Origin: Natronincola peptidivorans
GTDB lineage: Bacteria > Bacillota > Clostridia > Peptostreptococcales > Natronincolaceae
Assembly (NCBI RefSeq): GCF_900111615.1
Contig: NZ_FOHU01000001.1
Coordinates: 454,611-518,610, forward strand
Direction of reading: 5' to 3'
DNA length: 64,000 nt
The notes below the pieces were generated by a model. The model did not search any database. It was given only the letters and a program-made list of their open reading frames with translations, and was not told the DNA's origin. Position numbers and translations under genes: made by a program. Shown here in pieces: positions 18,008 through 29,664 of the stretch. Position 1 is the stretch's first letter, and each line of letters begins with the position of its first letter.

Positions 18008-18295
18008 TTAATATCCTCCACTTTTATCCTTCATTTTTTTAATAGGAATATTAGCTACTAATGCCGGTATCATTGTATCATCAATGTCACTTTTCGTTTT
18101 AGTAAGTTTAACATCTAAGCCACTTTCATCGATTTCAACATAGTCGGATATAATTCTAATAATATCACCTTTAACCATATCTAGAAAGTGAGGAGAGCAA
18201 TTTGTTCTGTCATGAACCAATACTAATTTAAGTCGTTCTTTTGCAACATTTTTACTTGGTCCACTATCCTTATTAAAAAATTTTAAAAAATCCAT
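18008..18295 (-). CDS. minE: Cell division topological specificity factor MinE
   Basis: 95 residues. The N-terminal amphipathic segment (MDFLKFFN) and the anti-MinCD region (AKERLKLVLVHDR) are typical, followed by the dimerisation part (IRIISDYVEIDESGLDVKL). MinE drives MinD off the membrane, giving pole-to-pole oscillation. Presence of MinE rather than DivIVA-only control is common in Clostridia. It follows minD by 21 bases. Confidence 0.95.
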   Translation of the reverse strand: MDFLKFFNKDSGPSKNVAKERLKLVLVHDRTNCSPHFLDMVKGDIIRIISDYVEIDESGLDVKLTKTKSDIDDTMIPALVANIPIKKMKDKSGGY

Positions 18296-18316
18296 TGTTT
18301 TCCTCCCTCCGGTAAA

Positions 18317-19114
18317 TTATTTAGCTAAACCAAAAATTTTTCTTAGCTTTGTAACAATGTTTTCAGTTACTTCCATATTGATAAATGGAACATTTTCTCC
18401 TGTAATACGTTTTGCAATATTCCTATATGCTTGTCCCGCTAAAGAGTTGTTTTCAGTTACTACTGGTTCTCCCTTATTAGTGGATATTACTATGGCTTCA
18501 TCATCAGGCACTACTCCTAAAAGGTCAATAGCTAGAATATCAATCATATCTTCAATATTCATCATATCACCCTTTCTTACCATGTCAATTCTAATACGAT
18601 TGACTATTAAAAGAGGATCTCTTAATTCGGAAGCCTCTAACAATCCAATAATCCTATCAGCATCTCTAACAGCTGATATTTCTGGTGTTGTAACAACTAT
18701 TGCTTTCTCTGCACCAGCTATAGCATTTTTAAAGCCTTGTTCAATACCCGCTGGACAATCCAATAATACATAATCAAACATTTCTTTTAAATCATTTGTC
18801 AGTTTTCTCATCTGTTCAGGTGTAACTGAATTTTTATCTTTTGTTTGGGCAGCGGGTAGAAGAAATAGTCCTTCATATCTCTTGTCCTTAATAAGAGCTT
18901 GTTTTAACCTACATACCCCTTCAACAACATCTACTAAATCATATACAATTCGATTCTCCAATCCCATAACTACATCTAGATTCCTCAAGCCAATATCAGC
19001 ATCTACAACTGCAACTTTATAACCCAATTGTGATAACCCTGTTCCTAGATTGGCAGTAGTAGTTGTTTTTCCAACACCACCTTTACCTGAAGTAATAACA
19101 ATCGCTTCTCCCAT
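18317..19114 (-). CDS. minD: Septum site-determining ATPase MinD
   Basis: 265 residues with the deviant Walker A motif GKGGVGKTTT at the start, DADIGLRNLD and LLDCPAG. The C-terminus (VTKLRKIFGLAK) is an amphipathic membrane-targeting helix. MinD recruits MinC to the membrane to block FtsZ assembly near poles. It sits in minC-minD-minE-mgsA order. Confidence 0.98.
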   Translation of the reverse strand: MGEAIVITSGKGGVGKTTTTANLGTGLSQLGYKVAVVDADIGLRNLDVVMGLENRIVYDLVDVVEGVCRLKQALIKDKRYEGLFLLPAAQTKDKNSVTPEQMRKLTNDLKEMFDYVLLDCPAGIEQGFKNAIAGAEKAIVVTTPEISAVRDADRIIGLLEASELRDPLLIVNRIRIDMVRKGDMMNIEDMIDILAIDLLGVVPDDEAIVISTNKGEPVVTENNSLAGQAYRNIAKRITGENVPFINMEVTENIVTKLRKIFGLAK

Positions 19115-19140
19115 TTTTGCTAACCCCCTAATTATTTGCT

Positions 19141-19773
19141 TTATTTTTTATTTAAGTAAGGTTCAATATATACCATGTTTTCTTTAATCCTTGCTAGCTC
19201 AGGATTCTTAGGTTTTTCATAGTCCCCGTCAGGTGCTCTAGCGATTACATCAGCAATTCTTAACTGAGTAGGGTCTAAGTACATGGCGGCTACACATGCA
19301 TCAATATTGCCATCGGATCCCGCGTGAGCGATTCCTCTTAAGCTTCCCATAACAATTATGTTACCTGCCGCAATAATCTGTGCTCCTGGGTTTACATCAC
19401 CTAAAATAACTACATTGCCACAAAAATCAATTTTTTGCCCTGATCTTATTGTACCTTTGAGGAATCTAGTATTTCCTTCATTGATTCCTTGAAACATATC
19501 TTGAGTTTCAACATCGTTATTAGACATTGTTTCATTTTTTATAATATGCATTTTATATCTAGTTGTCATAATATTTTCTAATTCTTCTTTTTCTTCATTA
19601 CTTAACATATCACCCTTAATATCAAAAATTTTTGCTCCCTTAAAAAAGAACTGAGTCTTTTCAAGTTTATTAATCAGATGTTCTCTTATGGTAATAAAAT
19701 CATAATCAGGTTTAATGTAAATCAATAAACCTTTTTTGGTTCCTTTAATCTCAATGGCATTGTCTTCAGTCAT
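19141..19773 (-). CDS. minC: Septum formation inhibitor MinC
   Basis: 210 residues: N-terminal MinC domain and a C-terminal beta-helix with QKIDFCGNVVILGDVNPGA and GNIIVMGSLRGIAHAG, the MinD-binding surface. It antagonises FtsZ. First gene of the operon, with GGAGG 9 bases before ATG and a candidate promoter about 60 bases upstream. Confidence 0.96.
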   Translation of the reverse strand: MTEDNAIEIKGTKKGLLIYIKPDYDFITIREHLINKLEKTQFFFKGAKIFDIKGDMLSNEEKEELENIMTTRYKMHIIKNETMSNNDVETQDMFQGINEGNTRFLKGTIRSGQKIDFCGNVVILGDVNPGAQIIAAGNIIVMGSLRGIAHAGSDGNIDACVAAMYLDPTQLRIADVIARAPDGDYEKPKNPELARIKENMVYIEPYLNKK

Positions 19774-19831
19774 GGATTAGTACCTCCACTAGTGAATTAG
19801 AATTTTTCTATTTACAAAATCTCTTTTTACC

Positions 19832-19860
19832 TTTATATACATTCTCCACATATGAGACAA
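19832..19860 (-). promoter_or_regulatory. Candidate sigma-A promoter of the min operon
   Basis: TTGTCT (19855-19860) and TATAAA (19832-19837), 17-base spacer, between the PBP2 terminator and minC. Confidence 0.5.
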
Positions 19861-19943
19861 ATCCTTCTTATAGTTTATAAAAAACTTAGGGACTACAGTA
19901 GCAAAATTGTTGTTTTTAAAAAATCACTACCACAATTGGGTAC

Positions 19944-19978
19944 AAAAAAACAGACTAGCCTTTATCTAGCTAGTCTGC
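19944..19978 (-). terminator. Terminator overlapping the end of the PBP2 gene
   Basis: The hairpin CAGACTAGC/GCTAGTCTG followed by seven T on the minus strand includes the last codons and stop (19962) of the PBP2 gene. It ends the mre-PBP2 operon before min. Confidence 0.85.
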
Positions 19979-22751
19979 TTTCTATTGCAAAATTTTCTTC
20001 ATTATTGCCTATATTTAATCCCATATATTCTGCAACAATTTCTCTAAAAATAGGCGCACCGAAACCCCCAGACCCCCCTTGAAAAATCAAAACAGATATT
20101 GCTATTTGAGGGTCCTCATAAGGTGCAAACCCTGTAAACCAAGCGTAGGCGTTATAATCATCTTTAAATTGATCTAGATTCACTCGAGGGTTTAAACTTC
20201 TGATTGCTTCTCTCATAGCATAACCTTCATCTTGATATCTTGGATTATCTTTATTCTCTTCCATTAGTTTTGATGTTTTCTCTTCAACAGCAGTTTCAGT
20301 TACTCCAAACTGTCTAAGGTACCTTTTAAGGTATTCAACTTCATCAACCGGAGGAATCTTACCTTCCCTTTGAGCAGACCCTGTTTTTCCAGCTACATCT
20401 ATAGGAAATCTTCTAAAGGTAGCAGCAGCACTTCCTGCCACTGTTGTTAAGTTCATTCCATAGTTAATTTCGTCTAGATTATTATAATCTTTTAGTCCGA
20501 TACGTTCCACCAGTTCAGGAGGATATTCTACAACATTCTTTCCATCATAACTCTGTGTTTTTCTAACTAAACTTAAGTCATATCTATACCCTCCATTAGC
20601 TAAAATCGCCATATAGTTGGCCATTTGCAAAGAAGTATAAGAATGCTCACCTTGGCCGATAGAGAAATTCATAGTATCGGCTACACTCCATCTTGCTTGA
20701 TTAAAGTAGGAATATTTTGCTATATCTGTGTATATGCCTGCTTTTTCCTCTTTCACACCTAGATCTACCATTTTATTATAGATCACAGATCTTGCAGGAT
20801 TTTCTTCTGCCCAACTGACAATTTCTTCAATAATCTCAGTTAACAATTCTGGGGTAGGATCAACTATTGTTTCATCTAGGTCGTTTATAGTCATTTGTCT
20901 ATTCAGATGGTTTCTTAGCATAGCCTTAACAGTTCTTGTTTTGTTTTCAATACTTGGTACACCTCCAGATCGTTCTCTGGGAATGTCTATTTCTATACCT
21001 GTTCTATCGTTTAGTCCAAACATTTTTGTATAATCCGTTAAAATATCCATATTCATTCTTATAGGTAAAGACCTACCAATTCCATAATCATAACCATTGG
21101 CTACTGAATAAAAATAAAAATTGTTAGAATCAGCAATAGCCTGATGAAGACCTTGATAACCCATTGTTCTCCTACTTTGATTCCACAACCAGTTACCGAA
21201 GCTATGTCCTCCCACTTGGATAAAGCCTCTATCTAATATTCTGTAGTTAGGACTCAATCCCTGTTCTAGACCAGCTAATCCAACAATCATCTTAAATGTT
21301 GACCCTGGTTGTATAGCTGTATTTGTAGCAATATTTAAAAGAGGCCTTGGTGCTAATGGATCTCGCTCATTTTCTGGAATAAGGCTTTGCCAGTCAGTCA
21401 TACTAATTCCCGTTGCAAATAGATTTGGATCATATGCAGGATAATTTGCTAGAGCTAGAACTTCGCCTGTTTTTACATCTGTAACAACTACAGATCCCGA
21501 AGTTGCATTCACCATAGGAACACCTCTGTTTAATAGGACATTGGTACCCCATCGTGTCTCATAGGTTCCACCAACCTGCAATGTTTCTAGTACATCCTTC
21601 AATGTTTCTTCTGCTACTCTTTGTAAGTTCGCATCGATTGTTAAATACAAGGTATCTCCTGGAATAGGATCCTGTCTTTCTAGTACCCTAATAAGCCTGC
21701 CAAAAGAATCAACAATTACGCCTTGAGAACCATCATCGCCTTTTAACGTCTCCTCGAACTTATGTTCTACTCCAGTTTTTCCTATGATATCACTGGGTAA
21801 ATAGTTTAATTCTTTAATATATCTGTCAATCTCATCCTGTTGAGATATCTTACCTAAATATCCTAATATATGTGCTGCCATTTTTCCTTCAGGATAATAT
21901 CTTATAGGCTCAATAGCAATGTTTACACCCGGTAAATCTAAGAGATTTTCTTCTATTGCCGTGACGGAGGCTTGAGAAATATCCTGAGCAATTCTAGCAG
22001 GTTGATATTGTAAATAGCCTTGTTTTCTAAGTTGTTCTCTAACAACACTAATCTTCCTAGCTTCGATATCTGAATACTCCTCAGGTATTCTATAGATTCT
22101 ATTTCTAATGATTTCAAACGCTCCTTTTGCTGTCACTTCAAGGTCTTGTATATTATAGCTCTGTAACCATTGTTCTTTTCTCATTTCATCAGTAAACTTC
22201 CAGTGTAAAATAGAAATTGGCACACTTAAGTTTGGTATTTTTATAAATTGTTGTTGCACTTCTACTGGATCTGTTTCTTCAATATTATATCTTCTTCTTA
22301 ATATTTCAAAGGCTTCCTTTGCATTATCTATTTCTAGTAAATCATTACGCTCTTTCCAATCCTGCAGATCTAAATCATAGGTAAAGGCAAATTCTCCTTC
22401 TTCTGTAAAGATAATAGGAAAATCATCATGGTATCTATCTTCATTTTTTTCTAAGATTTCAATAATATTCAGCGCTACTTCATTAATCTTTTCATCTACG
22501 ACTTCACTTTTCATTATTTGAACAGTAAAGCTGGGTCGATTTCCAGCTATCAATCTTCCATATCTATCTCGAATTTCCCCTCTTGGCGCTGGCAAAGGTA
22601 ATGTTTTAAATATTCTATTTTCTGCTTCTTCTCTGTACTGTTCTCCTTCTACTATCATAATTGTAGCTAATCTAAAAACAATAACAATAAGAAGAATAAT
22701 GAATATTAAAGTAATAATATTATATCTATCTTTAAGTTTTTTAAAAATCAT
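19962..22751 (-). CDS. mrdA: Penicillin-binding protein 2 (class B transpeptidase), enlarged
   Basis: 929 residues, longer than the usual 600-700. N-terminal membrane anchor (about 12-32), dimerisation domain with PRGEIRDRYGRLIA, then the transpeptidase domain: active-site STFK (in QPGSTFKMIVG), SNN (DSNNFYF) and KTGSA. The extra length lies mostly in two charged insertions inside the transpeptidase domain, one after the SNN region and one after KTGSA. It cross-links peptidoglycan during elongation with MreBCD, whose genes precede it in the same operon. RodA is not in the window. Confidence 0.93.
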   Translation of the reverse strand: MIFKKLKDRYNIITLIFIILLIVIVFRLATIMIVEGEQYREEAENRIFKTLPLPAPRGEIRDRYGRLIAGNRPSFTVQIMKSEVVDEKINEVALNIIEILEKNEDRYHDDFPIIFTEEGEFAFTYDLDLQDWKERNDLLEIDNAKEAFEILRRRYNIEETDPVEVQQQFIKIPNLSVPISILHWKFTDEMRKEQWLQSYNIQDLEVTAKGAFEIIRNRIYRIPEEYSDIEARKISVVREQLRKQGYLQYQPARIAQDISQASVTAIEENLLDLPGVNIAIEPIRYYPEGKMAAHILGYLGKISQQDEIDRYIKELNYLPSDIIGKTGVEHKFEETLKGDDGSQGVIVDSFGRLIRVLERQDPIPGDTLYLTIDANLQRVAEETLKDVLETLQVGGTYETRWGTNVLLNRGVPMVNATSGSVVVTDVKTGEVLALANYPAYDPNLFATGISMTDWQSLIPENERDPLAPRPLLNIATNTAIQPGSTFKMIVGLAGLEQGLSPNYRILDRGFIQVGGHSFGNWLWNQSRRTMGYQGLHQAIADSNNFYFYSVANGYDYGIGRSLPIRMNMDILTDYTKMFGLNDRTGIEIDIPRERSGGVPSIENKTRTVKAMLRNHLNRQMTINDLDETIVDPTPELLTEIIEEIVSWAEENPARSVIYNKMVDLGVKEEKAGIYTDIAKYSYFNQARWSVADTMNFSIGQGEHSYTSLQMANYMAILANGGYRYDLSLVRKTQSYDGKNVVEYPPELVERIGLKDYNNLDEINYGMNLTTVAGSAAATFRRFPIDVAGKTGSAQREGKIPPVDEVEYLKRYLRQFGVTETAVEEKTSKLMEENKDNPRYQDEGYAMREAIRSLNPRVNLDQFKDDYNAYAWFTGFAPYEDPQIAISVLIFQGGSGGFGAPIFREIVAEYMGLNIGNNEENFAIESRLAR

Positions 22752-22765
22752 ATATCATCACCATT

Positions 22766-23257
22766 CTAATACCTTTTTCTTTTAGATTTATATAATTTTG
22801 ATACATAAATATATATAAATATGGAAATAATAGCGTTATACACTATTTCTACAAATAACATATTTTTAAAAATATTAAAAAACTCCATATGAAAACCTAA
22901 AAAATAAACTAAAAATGTTCCCACAATATAATAAAAACCTGTTGCCAAACCCGTTAATACAACTGGAATAATTAAGTTGTCTTTAAAAATATTTCGATTA
23001 GTAAGTGAAATAAAATAACCTATTAGCATATATATTAAGGCATTTATTCCAATCATTTTACTAAATAAAATATCTTGTAGTATTCCTATAGTAAAACCTA
23101 TAGCAGTTCCTTTAGTTTTGTTATTATTAATAGCAAAACATACTACTAAAATGAGACTTGTATTGGGTAGTACATTGTTTATTCTTATAAATTGAAATAA
23201 AGTAGGCTGCAAAATTAAGTTTATAACAATAATTAATCCTATAACTAATATCTTCAC
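22766..23257 (-). CDS. mreD: Rod shape-determining membrane protein MreD
   Basis: 163 residues of almost wholly hydrophobic sequence with about five membrane helices, in the fixed mreB-mreC-mreD-PBP2 order. GTG start with GGGG ahead of it. MreD helps connect MreBC to wall synthesis. The sequence itself is variable in this family, so context carries part of the assignment. Confidence 0.88.
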   Translation of the reverse strand: MKILVIGLIIVINLILQPTLFQFIRINNVLPNTSLILVVCFAINNNKTKGTAIGFTIGILQDILFSKMIGINALIYMLIGYFISLTNRNIFKDNLIIPVVLTGLATGFYYIVGTFLVYFLGFHMEFFNIFKNMLFVEIVYNAIISIFIYIYVSKLYKSKRKRY

Positions 23258-23274
23258 TTTTTTAAACCCCTTTA

Positions 23275-24111
23275 TTATTCTCTCGTATTCGGAGTTATAA
23301 CTAATACCTTGTTCATCTTTTTAAAGTTCACAGCTGGCTCTACAGTAATAGTCTTTAATAATTGATCACTTGATTTTGATACTTCTATTATTTCACCAAT
23401 CATAATCCCCTGAGGATATATTCCTAATCCAGAGGTGATTAGCTTATCTCCTACCACTACTTCAGCCATTGGATCAAATAAATACCCCGATAATTCATTG
23501 CTAATACTTCCTGATACTATTCCTTGAAAATCTCTATCTCTTAATACTTGAAAGCTTACCGAACTATTATTATCAATAATAGAAATAACCTTTGACCAAT
23601 TACCTCCTACTTCATAAACTCTCCCCACTAAGCCGTTGGAAGCTAAAACAATACTGTCTTTTGTTATTCCCCTATTTGCTCCAATATCAATAGTGAAAGT
23701 ATCAAACCAATTACTTGGAGACTTCGCAACTACATTTGCTGCAATTGGATAAAATCCAATTTCTTCTTCAATGTAGTTTAACGCAAATCTTAATCCTCGT
23801 AATTCCTCAAGTTCATCACGGTTTAATCTTGTGGTAATAATTTCTTCCTGTAGCACTAATATTTCATTTCTTAATTCTTCATTTTCTCTAGTAGCTTTAG
23901 TAAAATTAAAGATTGAAGAAATACCTTCTCCCACAGTAATAGTAGTGGTATTCACCACTTTTTGAACAGGGCTGAATACATTTCCTATCCATTTTTCCAC
24001 TATAAATAATTCTTCTCTTTGTTTAGATGTAAACCCTATAACAATAATGAGAATGATAGCGACAATTGTCACTATCATTATGGATTTATCCTTAACAGTT
24101 CTATTAGCCAT
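23275..24111 (-). CDS. mreC: Rod shape-determining protein MreC
   Basis: 278 residues: basic cytoplasmic tail, one membrane helix (about 12-26), a coiled coil (FTKATRENEELRNEILVLQEEI, split here as about residues 70-105), then the beta-rich MreC domain with VVAKSPSNWFDTFTID and the paired barrel. It links MreB to extracellular PBPs. Confidence 0.94.
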   Translation of the reverse strand: MANRTVKDKSIMIVTIVAIILIIVIGFTSKQREELFIVEKWIGNVFSPVQKVVNTTTITVGEGISSIFNFTKATRENEELRNEILVLQEEIITTRLNRDELEELRGLRFALNYIEEEIGFYPIAANVVAKSPSNWFDTFTIDIGANRGITKDSIVLASNGLVGRVYEVGGNWSKVISIIDNNSSVSFQVLRDRDFQGIVSGSISNELSGYLFDPMAEVVVGDKLITSGLGIYPQGIMIGEIIEVSKSSDQLLKTITVEPAVNFKKMNKVLVITPNTRE

Positions 24112-24126
24112 CTACCTCACCATTTT

Positions 24127-25877
<1,751 letters not shown>

Positions 25878-25909
25878 TTTTATTCCCCCATAGGCTTATG
25901 GCTAGCCCT

Positions 25910-26491
25910 CTATAAAAGACTGATATTAAAATGTTTTTTTAACATACTCCCTAGCTTATATATAGGTAACCCTACTACATTAAAATAATCTCCATCAATC
26001 TTTTCAATAAACAAGGATGCCTTTCCTTGTATGCCATACCCTCCTGCTTTATCCATAGGCTCACCAGTAGCAATATATTTTTCTATCTCATCATCATCTA
26101 ATTCTCTAAAAAAGACTTTTGTCACTTCAAAATCAGTTATTTCTTTCTTGCTTAGAACATCAAACAAAGTTACTCCTGTCACTACTTCGTGTTGATTCCC
26201 TGATAAGCTTTTAAGCATTTTAAAAGCGTCACTATTGTTCTGTGGTTTGCCAAGAATATTATCTTGAAATACTAGAGTGTCTGCAGCTATGATGATAGCA
26301 TTTTCATTAATTTTTTGAGAAACATCTTTGGCTTTTTCTAATGCTAAATCACAAGCTACTTTATATGGGGATTCATCTTCCTCAAACTTCTCTTTAGTAT
26401 TACTTGTTATTATATCAAACTTAATACCTAAACTTGTCAATATCTCCTTTCTTCTAGGAGAACCTGAAGCTAAAATAATTTTTGACATCAT
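25910..26491 (-). CDS. maf: Maf family nucleotide pyrophosphatase
   Basis: 193 residues with LASGSPRRKEIL, ADTLVFQDNILGKP and GGYGIQGKAS, the standard Maf signature for a dTTP/UTP or modified-nucleotide pyrophosphatase implicated in septum inhibition. The start could be either of two adjacent ATG codons. It is directly upstream of radC-mreB. Confidence 0.95.
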   Translation of the reverse strand: MMSKIILASGSPRRKEILTSLGIKFDIITSNTKEKFEEDESPYKVACDLALEKAKDVSQKINENAIIIAADTLVFQDNILGKPQNNSDAFKMLKSLSGNQHEVVTGVTLFDVLSKKEITDFEVTKVFFRELDDDEIEKYIATGEPMDKAGGYGIQGKASLFIEKIDGDYFNVVGLPIYKLGSMLKKHFNISLL

Positions 26492-26496
26492 CTCAC

Positions 26497-26745
26497 CTAC
26501 ATTTTGTTAAATATTAATACTGCCAACAATAAACCAATTAAGCTAGAAATGTTTATGTTGACTAAAAGTGTAAGATTAAAATATATCACACCTAAATTAA
26601 CCTCTAAATCATTTAAACCTAGGGATCCCGGTCCATACGACAGTATAGGTAAAGTATTGCCCAAAGTGGAACTAATTAAGCTTCCCAGTACAACTCCAGT
26701 AATAATAAGCAATACTAAAATCCAAGGATTACGATATCTATTCAT
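26497..26745 (-). CDS. DUF4321 small membrane protein
   Basis: 82 residues with two membrane helices (near 10-30 and 60-80) and a conserved-looking GPGSLGLNDLEVNLG-type loop characteristic of DUF4321. These proteins are found in Clostridia beside maf/radC/mreB; function unknown. AAGGGGG precedes ATG and maf starts 5 bases after its stop. Confidence 0.85.
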   Translation of the reverse strand: MNRYRNPWILVLLIITGVVLGSLISSTLGNTLPILSYGPGSLGLNDLEVNLGVIYFNLTLLVNINISSLIGLLLAVLIFNKM

Positions 26746-26773
26746 ACTTATCCCCCTTAAAGTTTCATAAGTT

Positions 26774-27292
26774 TTATTTAATACTCCTGTTTAATATGAT
26801 ACTTCCTTTTGTGAGTGTCAAGTTTGCAGTAAATCCAATAAAAATTCCTGTAAAAATACTTGCTAGCATCATGACTGGTAAATATATAAATATTCTAATA
26901 TTATTGATAATGAAGGCTGCAACAGTTAATTGAGCTATATTGTGACCTATAGCTCCAAATACGCTTACACCGATTAAACTGAAATATTTCCTTGCGTTGA
27001 CATATATCATCCACATTAAAAAAGTACTGAGAAAAGCTCCAGCCATACTGTACATCATAGAAGTTATCGCCCCTGTTGCTATGCCAGCAATAAAGCATCT
27101 TAATAAATTTACTGTTAGTGCATATTTAAATCCATAAATAACCAAAGTTACTAATCCAATAATATTGGCTAATCCTAGTTTTGCTCCTGGAGCAATTCCA
27201 ATAAATGGATTAGGGATAAAGCCCTCGAAAATATGAAGAGCTAGACCTAATGAAGTTAACATTGCTAAATGTACTAGTCTTTTTGTATCCAT
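26774..27292 (-). CDS. Gx transporter family / heptaprenyl diphosphate synthase component I-like membrane protein
   Basis: 172 residues with about five or six membrane helices. The start (RLVHLAMLTSLGLALHIFEGFIP) and the PGAKLGLANI segment match the Hpre_diP_synt_I family, whose real role is probably substrate uptake (an ECF S-component-like fold) rather than prenyl synthesis. In Clostridia it often follows Rnf or FMN-binding genes; here rnfB ends just upstream behind a terminator. Confidence 0.82.
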   Translation of the reverse strand: MDTKRLVHLAMLTSLGLALHIFEGFIPNPFIGIAPGAKLGLANIIGLVTLVIYGFKYALTVNLLRCFIAGIATGAITSMMYSMAGAFLSTFLMWMIYVNARKYFSLIGVSVFGAIGHNIAQLTVAAFIINNIRIFIYLPVMMLASIFTGIFIGFTANLTLTKGSIILNRSIK

Positions 27293-27399
27293 TAATCATC
27301 ACACTTTCTATTTAGTCTGTTAATTTGTTAGTTAACCCATTAAAAGTTTACCACTAAAGCATTGAAGTTACAAGTAAAATAATTGGTAGAATCAACTGG

Positions 27400-27443
27400 A
27401 AAAAAAGACTAACCCTCCAGTTATTTATATAACTAAAGGGTTA
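27400..27443 (-). terminator. Intrinsic terminator after rnfB
   Basis: A stem of TTAACCCTT.AGTTAT type with matching arm ATAACTGGAGGGTTA is followed by seven T. It lies 5 bases past the rnfB stop and closes the rnf operon. Confidence 0.85.
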
Positions 27444-27447
27444 ATAA

Positions 27448-28434
27448 TTAATTCATTTTAATAGATTTCTTTGGGCATTTTGCTTCACATACCCCACAGC
27501 CTATGCATTTATCAGCTAGTATTTTATGTTTTCCCTTCAACTCACCTTCAATAGCTTCGACGGGACAATGCTTTTTACATATGGTACAGCCTATACATGT
27601 ATCATCATCTATAATTGCCTTTTTTCTTTTTTCCAAATCACCTTCTATGGCTTTGGTAGGACATTTTTCTACACAAACAAAACATTGTGTGCATTTTTCA
27701 TAATCAATAAATGCTAGGTTGTTTTTAAAATCTATTGCTTCGAAAGGACATGCTTTTACACATATTTTGCAAGCAATACATGCAACCTCACATTTTTTTC
27801 TTACTATTTTTCCTGTCTCCTTATTATTACAAGTAATAACTACACTTTGTTCATAAGGAACCATATCTATTACATCTTTTGGACATACTTCTATGCATTT
27901 TCCACAGGCTGTACATTTTTCTGGAATTATTTTTGCTATTCTTCCATCAACAATTTCAATGGCATCGAATTGACAAGCTCTTACACATGTACCAAATCCT
28001 AAACAAGAATAATTGCAAGATTTGTCTCCACCGCCACCTACCATTGATGCTGCAACGCAATCATTAATACCATGATAATCAAATTTATCTTTGCATTTTT
28101 CTTTATTACCGTTACATATTACCTTTGCAACTCTTCTTTCTTTTACATCTACTTCTACACCCATGATTTCAGCTAGTGCTTTTGCACAATCAGGTCCTCC
28201 AACTGGACAACCATCTACTGATGCTTTACCTTCAGCAACTAGTTTGGCAAAGCTATCGCATCCGGGGACTCCACAGCCTCCACAGTTTGCACCTGGCAAA
28301 GCGTCTCTAATAGCTAGTGCCCTTGGATCTATTTCAACAGCAAATTTTTGTGAAGCATAGGCAAGACCAGCACCAAATACTAACCCTAATCCGCCTAAAC
28401 TAGCAATAGGATATATTATACTTTCTATGTTCAT
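27448..28434 (-). CDS. rnfB: Rnf complex subunit RnfB (ferredoxin-type)
   Basis: 328 residues. One N-terminal membrane helix, a 4Fe-4S domain (CGGCGVPGC...C), then six ferredoxin-like CxxCxxCxxxC-type motifs (including CTACGKCIEVC, CTQCFVCVEKC, CIGCTICKKHC and CIGCGVCEAKC). It receives electrons from reduced ferredoxin for the Na+ or H+ pumping ferredoxin:NAD+ oxidoreductase. The high cluster number is typical of clostridial RnfB. Last gene of rnfCDGEAB. Confidence 0.97.
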   Translation of the reverse strand: MNIESIIYPIASLGGLGLVFGAGLAYASQKFAVEIDPRALAIRDALPGANCGGCGVPGCDSFAKLVAEGKASVDGCPVGGPDCAKALAEIMGVEVDVKERRVAKVICNGNKEKCKDKFDYHGINDCVAASMVGGGGDKSCNYSCLGFGTCVRACQFDAIEIVDGRIAKIIPEKCTACGKCIEVCPKDVIDMVPYEQSVVITCNNKETGKIVRKKCEVACIACKICVKACPFEAIDFKNNLAFIDYEKCTQCFVCVEKCPTKAIEGDLEKRKKAIIDDDTCIGCTICKKHCPVEAIEGELKGKHKILADKCIGCGVCEAKCPKKSIKMN

Positions 28435-28446
28435 ATTATCACTCCT

Positions 28447-29028
28447 TTATACAAGTCCAGCAAATCCTAGGAAGGCTAATGACATTAAACTTGCAGTAAT
28501 CAGTGCAATAGGAAAACCTTTAAAAGCTTTAGGAACGTGCGCAAGCTCTAATCTTTCTCTTATTGCAGCAAATAACACAATGGCTAAAGAAAATCCTATA
28601 GCAGCTCCTATTGCATGGAATATACTTTCAATCATGTTGAAATCTTGAGAAATATTTAATATAGTCAATCCTAATACTGCACAATTGGTAGTAATTAATG
28701 GCAGAAACACTCCTAATGATTGATAGAGGGTAGGGCTGGTTTTCTGAATAATCATCTCTACTAATTGAACTAAAGAAGCAATAACTAAAATAAAAGCTAT
28801 GGTTTGCATATATTGTATACCTAGGTTGTCTAGAATTAATATTTGTACTAAATAGGTTATTATTGATGCCATAGCCATAACAAAGGTAACGGCCATTCCC
28901 ATTCCAAAGGCAGTTTCAACCTGCTTAGAAACACCTAAAAAAGGACAAATTCCTAAAAATCTTGATAATACAAAGTTGTTTACTAAAATAGCACTGATCA
29001 GAATAACAAACAAAGACGAAATGTTCAA
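28447..29028 (-). CDS. rnfA: Rnf complex membrane subunit RnfA
   Basis: 193 residues, six predicted membrane helices, with the RnfA/NqrE signature [19 protein letters not shown] and CAVLGLT around the conserved cysteines that hold the intramembrane 2Fe-2S centre shared with RnfE. It starts 13 bases after rnfE. Confidence 0.97.
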   Translation of the reverse strand: MNISSLFVILISAILVNNFVLSRFLGICPFLGVSKQVETAFGMGMAVTFVMAMASIITYLVQILILDNLGIQYMQTIAFILVIASLVQLVEMIIQKTSPTLYQSLGVFLPLITTNCAVLGLTILNISQDFNMIESIFHAIGAAIGFSLAIVLFAAIRERLELAHVPKAFKGFPIALITASLMSLAFLGFAGLV

Positions 29029-29041
29029 ATCCTACACCTCC

Positions 29042-29644
29042 TTATAATTCATTTAAGTCTTTAGACATAATCTTATTAAATCCAGCCAATAGTAATCCTA
29101 GTGCTAAAAATGCACCTGGAGGCATTGACATAAATCTAGCTGGTTCAAAAGTACTCCACATTACAGCTTGACCGAATATTGTTCCCACACCTAACCATTC
29201 TCTTACAATTCCTAAGACTACCAAAGCTGCTGTAAAGCCTAACCCCATTCCTAGACCATCAATAATTGATCCAGGAGTTGAGTTTTTTGAAGCAAAGGAT
29301 TCTGCTCTAGCAAGAATTAGACAGTTTACAACGATTAAGGGAATAAAAATGCCCAATGCTTCATTTAATGCCGGTAAATAAGCTCTTAGCAGCATTCCAA
29401 CAATAGTTACAAAAGTAGCAATAACCACAATAAAGGAGGGTATTCTAATTTTGCTAGGAATGAATTGTTTTATTAAAGAAATAACTGTATTTGAACCTAC
29501 TAACACTGCAGTTGTTGCCATTCCCATACCAAATCCATTAAATGCTGTATTGGTAACGGCTAAAACAGGACACATTCCTAGCATTTGTATAAAGACTGGA
29601 TTATCATATAGGATTCCCTTCATAAATATTCTATTTGGTTTCAC
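29042..29644 (-). CDS. rnfE: Rnf complex membrane subunit RnfE
   Basis: 200 residues, six membrane helices, homologous to RnfA and NqrD. Conserved NPVFIQMLGMCPVLAVT and NCLILARAE carry the cysteines. GTG start with GGAGG 9 bases upstream. Partner of RnfA in the transmembrane electron path. Confidence 0.97.
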   Translation of the reverse strand: MKPNRIFMKGILYDNPVFIQMLGMCPVLAVTNTAFNGFGMGMATTAVLVGSNTVISLIKQFIPSKIRIPSFIVVIATFVTIVGMLLRAYLPALNEALGIFIPLIVVNCLILARAESFASKNSTPGSIIDGLGMGLGFTAALVVLGIVREWLGVGTIFGQAVMWSTFEPARFMSMPPGAFLALGLLLAGFNKIMSKDLNEL

Positions 29645-29664
29645 AGGATTTCACCTCCAATTAT

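Noticed and set aside
28091..28360. Plus-strand ORF opposite rnfB
   Set aside because: Its composition mirrors the cysteine-rich rnfB codons and has no independent support.
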